Shown: in pieces, positions 5,981 to 13,413 of the stretch
How positions within the stretch are numbered: position 1 is the stretch's first letter
Layout: each line of letters opens with the position of its first letter
Translations under genes and position numbers: made by a program
Assembly (NCBI GenBank): GCA_900555675.1
Contig: UNSN01000017.1
Location: forward strand, 1-13,413
Direction: 5' to 3'
Length of the DNA: 13,413 bases
Source of the DNA: Candidatus Saccharimonadota bacterium
GTDB lineage: Bacteria > Patescibacteriota > Saccharimonadia > Saccharimonadales > Saccharimonadaceae
The notes under the pieces: generated by a model
What the model was told of the DNA's origin: nothing
Database searches by the model: none
Seen by the model: only the letters and a program-made list of their open reading frames with translations

Positions 5981-7137
5981 TTATTTGGGGAGTGTTTGTA
6001 GGGCTATTTGTTCTCATTTTATTGGTGGTTTTGCATGAATTAGGTCATGCTATTGTCGCTAAGAGAAACGGCGTTAAGGCTGAAGAGTTCGGAGTCGGAT
6101 TTCCGCCTGCCGCAAAAAAATGGAAAGTAAAGCGAAGTTTCTTGGGTGAGGACGTAACGTTTAGCTTGAACTGGCTGCCGCTTGGTGGATTTGTTAGATT
6201 GAAAGGCGAATACGATTCCGCAAAAGGCGAGGGTACATATGGCGGTTCGACATTTTGGGTGAAGACGAAAATCTTGCTGGCTGGCGTCGTGATGAACTGG
6301 ATAACTGCAATTGTTTTGTTCACGATTCTTGCGGTAATTGGCATGCCGAAAATCCTGTCGAACCAAGTTCAATTGCCATTTGATACGGACGTCCGTCGCT
6401 CGCCGGTGACAATAGCAAAAATCACACCGAATTCTCCAGCGGATAAAATTGGACTTAAGGTTAATGACGAACTGATTGAGATAAACGGTCAACCGCTTAC
6501 AGAGGCGGGAAAGTTGCCAATTGTAACGAAGGAGAATGCTGGCAAAAAAATCAACGTCAAGTACAAGCGTGACGGCAAAGAGTCGACTGTTGATGTCCAG
6601 CTGAATGATGAAAAGTCCGTGAAGGGAAGCGGATATCTGGGTGTTATTCCGGGGCAGACGGAGAAAATATATAGCACCTGGTCGGCGCCTATTGTGGGTG
6701 TGGCGACTACTGGGCAATTGTCATATGAAACGATCAAAGGCGTTGGTGTGTTATTGGTGAAAACCGTGCACGGATCAATTGGACAAATATTCGGTTCCGC
6801 AGAATCAAAAGAGTCGGCAAGAGCTGATTTGGCTTCTGTCAGCGGGAGCGTAGCAGGACCAATTGGCATATTGGGCGTATTATTCCCGTCAGTTGTCAGT
6901 TCTGGAATTGAGCAAATCATTTTCGTAGCGGCGTTAATTTCACTGACGCTGGCTGTGATGAACATTTTACCAATTCCAGCGCTTGACGGCGGTCGCTGGT
7001 TCACGATGACAATTTTCCGCCTATTTAAGAAAGATCTGACGAAAGAGCGTGAAGAAAATATTCAGGCAACTGGTATGTTGATTCTATTAATCTTAACAAT
7101 TTTGGTGACGATCAGTGATGTTGGAAAACTCTTCTAA
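5977..7137 (+). CDS. rseP: RseP-type site-2 membrane metalloprotease
   Basis: Intramembrane zinc protease of family M50, 386 aa. The first helix carries H20-E-L-G-H24, the zinc motif with catalytic Glu. A second membrane helix follows around 96-120 (ILLAGVVMNWIT, matching the family's GP..N region loosely). A single PDZ domain covers roughly 140-225 (IAKITPNSPADKIGLKVNDE). The third zinc ligand is D337 in NILPIPALDGGR, and the last helix is 365-382. E. coli RseP has two tandem PDZ domains and is about 450 aa; the single-PDZ form is common outside Proteobacteria. It starts by ATGA overlap with uppS and its end overlaps the next protease gene. A target sigma or anti-sigma factor is not visible here. 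Confidence 0.94.
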   Translation: MIIWGVFVGLFVLILLVVLHELGHAIVAKRNGVKAEEFGVGFPPAAKKWKVKRSFLGEDVTFSLNWLPLGGFVRLKGEYDSAKGEGTYGGSTFWVKTKILLAGVVMNWITAIVLFTILAVIGMPKILSNQVQLPFDTDVRRSPVTIAKITPNSPADKIGLKVNDELIEINGQPLTEAGKLPIVTKENAGKKINVKYKRDGKESTVDVQLNDEKSVKGSGYLGVIPGQTEKIYSTWSAPIVGVATTGQLSYETIKGVGVLLVKTVHGSIGQIFGSAESKESARADLASVSGSVAGPIGILGVLFPSVVSSGIEQIIFVAALISLTLAVMNILPIPALDGGRWFTMTIFRLFKKDLTKEREENIQATGMLILLILTILVTISDVGKLF

Positions 7138-7924
7138 GAAAATAAAAAACCGCAAATGGTGGCTGATTTTGGCGCTTCCAGCTTGGGTTTATGGCGTATT
7201 TTTGGCGGTGGAAGTTATTGTTTCATTGGCGGTCGGTGCTTTGATAAAAATCGGCGTGCCACTCAATTCTGTGAATCCAGTTATTTTTAACACGGTGCTT
7301 TCGGTTGTTGTATATATTTTGTCGCTAATTGTCGTGATTGGTGTGCCGTTTTTAGTTAAGAAGCGCCGAACAACTTTGAGCAATTTGGGCGTGAATGATT
7401 GGCCGACGTTTTTGGAGATATTCATTTCTCCGTTTGCTTTCGTGGCGTATTTTTTACTAACAATGGTTACAATGAGCATCGCCAGAGTTGTTTTCTTAGT
7501 GGATATGCAGCAAAAGCAAGCTATACCGTTCAGTCAGAGTATGCTGGCGACTCATTGGCAATTTATCATGGCGTTTGTTGTGTTGGTGGTGCTGGCGCCA
7601 ATTGTTGAGGAACTTTTGTATCGCGGATATCTTTATGGCAAGTTGCGCAATTCTTTCTCGATTTGGCTATCAATTATCGTAACGAGCATAGCGTTTGGCG
7701 CGGCGCATCTTTGGGTTGGTCCGGATTCACCATTGCAATGGGCGGTGGCAGTTGATACATTTACTTTAAGCCTGGTGATGTGTGCAACTAGGGAATACAC
7801 TGGCGCAATTTGGGTGCCGATTATGATGCATATGGCGAAAAACGGAATAGCTTTTTATTTCTTGTTTATCAATACGGGCGCAATTAATCAGGCAGAATCG
7901 TTATTGCCATTTATATTTATGTAA
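7118..7924 (+). CDS. CPBP family intramembrane metalloprotease
   Basis: A polytopic membrane protein of 268 aa with the three motifs of the CAAX protease and bacteriocin-processing (CPBP/Abi) family: EELLYRG at 164-170 (EExxxR), FGAAH at 193-197 (FxxxH) and HMAKN at 238-242 (HxxxN). I see about seven hydrophobic segments, the first at 13-40. The start is uncertain: GTG at 7115 and ATG at 7118 are adjacent and neither has a clear SD, so translation is probably coupled to rseP, whose last 20 nt it overlaps. The substrate is unknown. Family members process prenylated proteins in eukaryotes and handle peptides or immunity functions in bacteria. Insertion between rseP and proS is unusual relative to the common cluster. 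Confidence 0.9.
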   Translation: MLENSSKKIKNRKWWLILALPAWVYGVFLAVEVIVSLAVGALIKIGVPLNSVNPVIFNTVLSVVVYILSLIVVIGVPFLVKKRRTTLSNLGVNDWPTFLEIFISPFAFVAYFLLTMVTMSIARVVFLVDMQQKQAIPFSQSMLATHWQFIMAFVVLVVLAPIVEELLYRGYLYGKLRNSFSIWLSIIVTSIAFGAAHLWVGPDSPLQWAVAVDTFTLSLVMCATREYTGAIWVPIMMHMAKNGIAFYFLFINTGAINQAESLLPFIFM

Positions 7925-7935
7925 AGGAGAAAAAT

Positions 7936-9183
7936 ATGCGAATGACACAACTTTTTACTAGAACTTTGAAACAGGCACCAGCTGGCGAGGTTGCGCGAAA
8001 CGCCCAGCTTTTGATTCGTGCTGGCTACATACATAAAACGATGGCGGGCGTGTATTCGTTTTTGCCGTTGGGTTTGAGAGTTCTTGAGAATATTAAGCAA
8101 ATTGCTCGCGAGGAAATGGACAAGGTCAATAGCCAGGAATTGGTGATGAGTACTTTGCAGCGAAAGGAATTGTGGCAAGAAACTGGTCGCTGGAGTGATG
8201 AATTGGTCGACGTTTGGTTTAAGTCTAAGCTGCAAGACGGCACGGACATTGGCTTTGGTTGGACGCACGAGGAGCCGATTGTCGATCTTCTTCGCAATTA
8301 CTTAAAGAGTTACAAAGATCTGCCAATTAGTGTTTATCAATTCCAGAATAAATTGCGAAACGAACTTCGCGCTAAGAGTGGAATTATGCGTGGTCGTGAA
8401 TTTGTGATGAAGGACATGTATTCGGTTCACGATAGTAAAGAGAGTTTGGATAGTTATTACAATTCAGTCATTGAGGCGTATAAGCGTTGTTATGACCGAT
8501 TTGGGATTGGCGACGAAACGTACGTGACGTTTGCTTCTGGCGGCGCTTTTACGAAGTTTAGTCATGAGTTTCAGACGATTTGCGATGCTGGTGAGGATTA
8601 TATTTATTTGCATCGCGGTAAAAATATCGCTGTTAATGAAGAAGTTTTGGACGAGGCAATTGAGGAGCTTGGCGTCGATCGTAGTGAATTGGAAAAAGTG
8701 AAAACTGCTGAAGTTGGCAATATCTTTAATTTCGGCACGCAGAAATCCGAAGAAATGAAGTTAGTGTTTACCGACGCCGAAGGTAAAGAGCGATACGCTT
8801 ATATGGGAAGCTATGGCATTGGAATTACGCGAGTTATGGGCGTGATTGTCGAGAAGTTCGCTGACGATAAAGGTTTGGTTTGGCCGGAGAATATTGCGCC
8901 GTTTAAGGCTCATATTGTTGCAATTGGTGAAAAGGGTCGGGAATTGGCGGGCAAGTTTTATGACGAGCTGGCTAATAACGGCGTCGATGCGCTGCTCGAT
9001 GATCGCGATGAGCGTCCAGGCGTGAAATTTGCTGATGCTGAGCTAATGGGATTGCCGTGGCGGATAACGATCGGCGATCGAGCGATTGACGGTGATGGCT
9101 TGTTTGAACTGACGGAACGATCAACTGGCGAAACGCGAAAAATGGATTATCAGCAGTTGATGGATTTTTGCTTGAGTCGGTAA
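7936..9183 (+). CDS. proS: Prolyl-tRNA synthetase, short form without editing insertion
   Basis: Class II aminoacyl-tRNA synthetase charging tRNA-Pro, 415 aa. The N-terminus MRMTQLFTRTLKQAPAGEV is characteristic. Motif 1 lies around 37-66, the proline-binding TxE loop includes T110-H-E-E113, motif 2 is RNELRAKSGIMRGREFVMKD at 141-160, and motif 3 is GSYGIGITR at 291-299. Residues from about 325 form the HGTP anticodon-binding domain (RDERPGVKFADAELMGLPWRI). Between GEDYIYLH (near 225) and EVGNIF (near 261) there are only about 35 residues, so the roughly 180-residue INS editing domain of E. coli ProRS (about 570 aa) is missing. A good SD (AAAGGAG) precedes the ATG, 11 nt after the CPBP gene. 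It is the last gene of the operon. Confidence 0.96.
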   Translation: MRMTQLFTRTLKQAPAGEVARNAQLLIRAGYIHKTMAGVYSFLPLGLRVLENIKQIAREEMDKVNSQELVMSTLQRKELWQETGRWSDELVDVWFKSKLQDGTDIGFGWTHEEPIVDLLRNYLKSYKDLPISVYQFQNKLRNELRAKSGIMRGREFVMKDMYSVHDSKESLDSYYNSVIEAYKRCYDRFGIGDETYVTFASGGAFTKFSHEFQTICDAGEDYIYLHRGKNIAVNEEVLDEAIEELGVDRSELEKVKTAEVGNIFNFGTQKSEEMKLVFTDAEGKERYAYMGSYGIGITRVMGVIVEKFADDKGLVWPENIAPFKAHIVAIGEKGRELAGKFYDELANNGVDALLDDRDERPGVKFADAELMGLPWRITIGDRAIDGDGLFELTERSTGETRKMDYQQLMDFCLSR

Positions 9184-9194
9184 GGCTGATTATA

Positions 9195-9223
9195 TTGACA
9201 TAATAAATAGCGATTGATATACT
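9195..9223 (+). promoter_or_regulatory. Consensus promoter of greA
   Basis: Perfect TTGACA at 9195-9200, a 17-nt spacer, TATACT at 9218-9223 and an extended -10 TG at 9215-9216. Expected transcription start is near 9230. It begins only 11 nt after the proS stop, and no terminator separates them. Confidence 0.85.
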
Positions 9224-9228
9224 CAGAT

Positions 9229-9300
9229 AGACTTAATCAAGACTAATTAAAAACACTATATTTAGTGTAGATCGTAAGACTAATACCACTACATACGGTA
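9229..9300 (+). promoter_or_regulatory. greA 5' leader with hairpin and short repeats
   Basis: The leader of about 85 nt contains a perfect 6-bp hairpin, ACACTA (9253-9258), loop TATT, TAGTGT (9263-9268). The 9-bp direct repeat AAGACTAAT lies on either side at 9239-9247 and 9276-9284, and a near copy AGACTTAAT is at 9229-9237. A weak second hairpin CTAC/GTAG sits just before the SD. The hairpin has no T tract, so it is not an intrinsic terminator. A regulatory role is possible, but no known riboswitch is recognised. Confidence 0.4.
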
Positions 9301-9315
9301 GAGGAGGAAATTTTT

Positions 9316-9771
9316 ATGAAAAAAACTTATCAAATTACAGAAGCTGGAAAGGCTGATTTAGAAAAAGAATTGGCAGAGTTGAAAGGTCGACGTGGCGAGA
9401 TTGCTGAAAAAATTGCGGCAGCGCGAGACTTTGGCGACTTGAGCGAAAACGCGGAATATGACGCTGCACGCGAAGAGCAAGGCTTGGTGGAAACGCGAAT
9501 TTTGGAAATTGAAGATATTATTCAGAACGCCGAAATTATTAAATCCAACGGTAGCTCAAGCGTTGGTTTGGGTAGTACAGTTGAATTGCAATGTCCAGAA
9601 AGAACCGTATCTTACACAGTGGTCGGACCAGTTGAAGCTGATCCATTGGCTGGACGAATCTCAGACCAGTCGCCAATTGGTAAAGAATTGATTGGTAAGA
9701 AAATTGGTGACGAAGTGACGATTAAAACGCCAAAAGCCGAAATTACTTACATTATTAAGTCGATATCTTAA
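9316..9771 (+). CDS. greA: Transcription elongation factor GreA
   Basis: Rescues backtracked RNA polymerase by stimulating its RNA cleavage activity, 151 aa (family about 158). Residues 1-75 form the N-terminal coiled coil. Its tip holds RDFGDLSENAEYDAAREEQG at 37-56, including the functionally critical D41 and E44. The C-terminal FKBP-like domain carries AGRISDQSPIGKELIGKKIGDEV (112-134). AGGAGG at 9302-9307 stands 8 nt before the ATG. It has its own strong promoter, separate from the preceding operon and from the lysS promoter that follows. Confidence 0.97.
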   Translation: MKKTYQITEAGKADLEKELAELKGRRGEIAEKIAAARDFGDLSENAEYDAAREEQGLVETRILEIEDIIQNAEIIKSNGSSSVGLGSTVELQCPERTVSYTVVGPVEADPLAGRISDQSPIGKELIGKKIGDEVTIKTPKAEITYIIKSIS

Positions 9772-9791
9772 GTCCGACGGGATTTACCGCG

Positions 9792-9807
9792 TATAATGTG
9801 CTATAAT
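9792..9807 (+). promoter_or_regulatory. Two stacked -10 elements before lysS
   Basis: TATAAT occurs twice, at 9792-9797 and 9802-9807; the second is preceded by TG (extended -10, TGCTATAAT). No -35 is evident. From the second, transcription would begin around G9815, leaving only about 3 nt before the ATG at 9818. From the first, the leader would be about 14 nt. No SD is present in either case. Confidence 0.65.
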
Positions 9808-9817
9808 TATCTCTGTT

Positions 9818-11320
9818 ATGGCTACACTTCAAGATTATCGCAATGAACGACTACGAAAACTGGAAACATTACGTCAATTAGGCGTTGAACCATATCCAGC
9901 AAAATCAGAACGAACTCACACTTGTGCTGAGGTTTTGTCTAAGTATGATGAGCTAGCTGGTAAGGAAGTTGTTGTTGCGGGTCGTGTGGCATCTATTCGC
10001 AGTTTTGGTAAATTGGCGTTTATTAAATTACGCGATCAATCTGGCGATGTGCAGCTTTACTTGCAGCGTGATGACGTGGCGGAATTAGATGCTGCGCGCG
10101 GTGTGCTTGGAATGAAGCAGCTTAAATTGCTAGATACGGGCGATTTTATTGAGGCGAAGGGCGTGATGACCACGACGCAAACGGGTGAAAAATCCGTTGG
10201 TGTACGCGAACTTAGACTGTTGACTAAATCGTTAAGACCAATGCCAGAAAAATTAGAGAACAAGGAAGAGCGCTTGCGTCGACGCTATGTTGATATGAAC
10301 GTCAATCCCGAAGTTCGCGAGCGATTTATTCGCCGAAGTAAGTTTTGGCAGGCAACGCGAGATTATTTGAACAGTCATGGGTTTATCGAGATTAATGTTC
10401 CTGTTTTGGAGCACACCACTGGCGGTGCGGACGCGAACCCATTTGTGACGCATATGGATGCGCTGGGTGATCAGCAGTTTTATTTGCGAATTAGCCACGA
10501 ATTGCCATTGAAGCGATTGATTGGTGCCGGATTTGAGAAAGTTTACGACCTCGGTCCGCGTTTTCGTAATGAAAATTACTCGGACGAGCATCTGCCAGAG
10601 CATATTGCTATGGAGTGGTACGCGGCTTACTGGGACTGGGAGCAGGGAATGCGTTTTATGGAGTCGATGTATAAAGACGTGCTTCAGAAGACTTTTGGTA
10701 CTCTGCAATTCCAATTGGGCAAGTTCAACGTCGATATGAGTGGCGAGTGGAAAGTTTGGGATTATGCTGAGGTTATTCGCAAGCATTACGGAATCGATGT
10801 TTATAACACGACGATTGAAGAAGTTGCCGCTAAGCTAAAAGAGTATAATTTGGAAGTTGAAAAAACTGACTCTATTCCGCGAAGTATTGATAAATTATGG
10901 AAGAATATCCGTAAAGATGTTGCTGGTCCGGTTTGGTTGGTGAATACGCCGAAGTTTATTAGTCCGTTATCAAAGACTAATCCGGAAAATCCAGAGACGG
11001 TGGAGCGTTTTCAGCCGGTGATCGCTGGTTCGGAATTAGGTAATGGATTCTCTGAGCTGAATGATCCGATTGACCAGTTGAATCGTTTCCTTGAGCAGCA
11101 ACAAATGCGTGACGCTGGTGATGAGGAGGCGATGATGCTTGATATTGATTATGTTGAGATGTTGGAATATGGAATGCCGCCGGCTTGTGGTTGGGGATAT
11201 TCTGAGCGAGTATTCTGGATTTTCGAGGGCGTTACAGCGCGTGAAGGTGTGCCGTTCCCACAGCTTAAGAGTGAAATTGACGAAACAACTCGGGCGATTT
11301 ATCCGCAAGTCAACTTGTAA
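9818..11320 (+). CDS. lysS: Lysyl-tRNA synthetase, class II, with atypical motif 3
   Basis: Charges tRNA-Lys, 500 aa. The N-terminal OB-fold anticodon domain covers about 48-140 (VVVAGRVASIRSFGKLAFIKLRD). The linker RYVDMNVNPEVRERFIRRSK and the following TTGGADANPFVTHMDALGDQQFYLRISHELPLKRL are characteristic of LysRS. Motif 2 starts with F249-R-N-E252. Two points are unusual. The motif 2 loop reads NENYSDEHLPEHIAMEWYAAY rather than the usual NEG.S..HNPEFT.ME.Y.AY. Motif 3 reads PPACGWGYSERVFWIFEG in place of the usual PPxGGLGIGIDRLxM, apparently one residue shorter although the class-defining Arg (R464) is kept. The ending AREGVPFPQLK differs from the common RDVILFP. The start has no SD. A functional enzyme is likely, because all the surrounding sequence is intact. 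Confidence 0.92.
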   Translation: MATLQDYRNERLRKLETLRQLGVEPYPAKSERTHTCAEVLSKYDELAGKEVVVAGRVASIRSFGKLAFIKLRDQSGDVQLYLQRDDVAELDAARGVLGMKQLKLLDTGDFIEAKGVMTTTQTGEKSVGVRELRLLTKSLRPMPEKLENKEERLRRRYVDMNVNPEVRERFIRRSKFWQATRDYLNSHGFIEINVPVLEHTTGGADANPFVTHMDALGDQQFYLRISHELPLKRLIGAGFEKVYDLGPRFRNENYSDEHLPEHIAMEWYAAYWDWEQGMRFMESMYKDVLQKTFGTLQFQLGKFNVDMSGEWKVWDYAEVIRKHYGIDVYNTTIEEVAAKLKEYNLEVEKTDSIPRSIDKLWKNIRKDVAGPVWLVNTPKFISPLSKTNPENPETVERFQPVIAGSELGNGFSELNDPIDQLNRFLEQQQMRDAGDEEAMMLDIDYVEMLEYGMPPACGWGYSERVFWIFEGVTAREGVPFPQLKSEIDETTRAIYPQVNL

Positions 11321-11323
11321 TTT

Positions 11324-11332
11324 TGCTATAAT
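11324..11332 (+). promoter_or_regulatory. Extended -10 promoter of the DUF2207 gene (predicted leaderless)
   Basis: TGCTATAAT is followed by TAAAGC and the ATG at 11339, so the predicted start is the A of ATG. No SD is present. The element begins 3 nt after the lysS stop codon, and a consensus -35 is not visible inside the end of lysS. Confidence 0.7.
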
Positions 11333-11338
11333 TAAAGC

Positions 11339-13099
<1,761 letters not shown>

Positions 13100-13103
13100 A
13101 ATT

Positions 13104-13112
13104 TGGTATAAT
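13104..13112 (+). promoter_or_regulatory. Extended -10 promoter before the 25-codon ORF and CNNM gene
   Basis: TGGTATAAT at 13104-13112 is followed by TAAAGAT and the ATG at 13120. The predicted start is at or within one base of that ATG. No -35 is possible by consensus because that region is the GGC repeat, so the promoter would depend on the extended -10. The CNNM start at 13190 would have a leader of about 70 nt. Confidence 0.65.
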
Positions 13113-13119
13113 TAAAGAT

Positions 13120-13197
13120 ATGGATTTTTTATTGGAGTTATTTTCTGGCAGGCTATTTTTAGCTGCGATTCAGAGCAGAGGATGTGATTATGTCTGA
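13120..13197 (+). CDS. Possible 25-aa leaderless leader peptide
   Basis: An ATG placed 7 nt after TATAAT opens a 25-codon frame starting MDFLLELFSG and ending in CDYV, with TGA at 13195-13197. The frame overlaps the CNNM start by 8 nt (ATGTCTGA), the same geometry as the nucleotidyltransferase/uppS junction. The peptide is hydrophobic at its N-terminus and resembles nothing I know. It has no SD, so it would need leaderless initiation. It could be a coupling leader ORF, a small membrane protein, or chance. Confidence 0.35.
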   Translation: MDFLLELFSGRLFLAAIQSRGCDYV

Positions 13198-13413
13198 TAT
13201 TTTATTATGGCTGGCGGCGGCTGTGCTATTGGCACTTTCTGGGCTATTTTCCGGTCTGAATATTGGCTTAATGATGGCGCGACCTGATGATCTGAAGCGA
13301 AAGGCCAGGCAGGGCGACAAAATTGCGGCGCGAGTGTATCGATATCGAAAAGACGGTTATTATTTGATTTTCTGTATTTTGCTCGGTAATGTCGGCGTGA
13401 ATACCGCGATGTC
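13190..13413 (+). CDS. CNNM/DUF21 membrane protein, N-terminal part (cut by window end)
   Basis: The first 74 codons of a membrane protein are visible. The start MSDILLWLAAAVLLALSGLF is a membrane helix running into the family signature FSGLNIGLMMARPDDLKRKARQGDK. A second helix (YYLIFCILLGNVGVNTAM) follows with the GNVxxN pattern typical of the CNNM (DUF21) transmembrane domain found in CorC/HlyC-like and eukaryotic CNNM proteins linked to Mg2+ or Co2+ efflux. CBS and CorC C-terminal domains, if present, lie beyond the window. AGAGGA at 13177-13182 is 7 nt before the ATG, and an in-frame stop at 13160-13162 prevents a much longer start. Confidence 0.88.
   Translation, partial: MSDILLWLAAAVLLALSGLFSGLNIGLMMARPDDLKRKARQGDKIAARVYRYRKDGYYLIFCILLGNVGVNTAM

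Noticed and set aside
9253..9268. Hairpin in the greA leader as a terminator for the proS operon
   Set aside because: No run of T follows, and it lies downstream of a consensus promoter inside the predicted greA leader.
9229..9284. CRISPR-like or mobile-element repeat
   Set aside because: The repeat units are only 8-9 bp with unequal spacing, and there are no cas genes or transposase nearby.

Overview
The window reads as a small-genome bacterium of the Candidate Phyla Radiation, most probably a Candidatus Saccharibacteria (TM7) member. The support is circumstantial: compact gene packing, a short EF-Ts, a ProRS without an editing insertion, a gene resembling DUF5663 (a family I associate with Saccharibacteria), a DUF2207 protein with a poly-glycine tail, and moderately AT-rich DNA. 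UGA ends several genes (e.g. 5290-5292 and 5978-5980), so the UGA=Gly code of Gracilibacteria/Absconditabacteria is excluded. No phage, transposon, CRISPR, tRNA or rRNA is visible.

Layout. (1) 75-1401: rpsB-tsf, closed by a strong intrinsic terminator. (2) 1477-3180: a well-formed promoter drives an unrecognised 394-aa Lys/Glu/Ala-rich coiled-coil protein. A small, very acidic DUF5663-like protein follows, then a terminator shared with the convergent recF. (3) 3176-4228 (minus strand): recF, away from its usual dnaA/dnaN neighbourhood, transcribed divergently from frr. (4) 4319-9183: a tight operon of frr, a small nucleotidyltransferase-fold protein, uppS, rseP, a CPBP-type membrane protease and proS, with several 1-20 nt overlaps. 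(5) 9195-9771: greA with its own consensus promoter and an 85-nt leader. (6) 9818-11320: lysS. (7) 11339-13099: a DUF2207 membrane protein. (8) 13120-13413: a possible 25-codon leader ORF, then the start of a CNNM/DUF21 membrane protein cut by the window end.

The gene order is a modified form of the bacterial cluster rpsB-tsf-pyrH-frr-uppS-cdsA-dxr-rseP-proS. pyrH is replaced by coil gene/DUF5663/recF. cdsA and dxr are missing between uppS and rseP. A nucleotidyltransferase gene and a CPBP protease gene have been added. This fits a lineage with reduced lipid and isoprenoid synthesis that still needs translation, cell-wall lipid carrier and membrane proteolysis.

The most interesting regulatory pattern is repeated extended -10 promoters (TGnTATAAT) lying 6-10 nt before a start codon that has no Shine-Dalgarno sequence (recF, lysS, DUF2207, the 25-codon ORF, perhaps the DUF5663-like gene). 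These predict leaderless or nearly leaderless mRNAs. Genes inside operons, and tsf, frr, greA and proS, use clear SD sites, so two modes of initiation appear to coexist.
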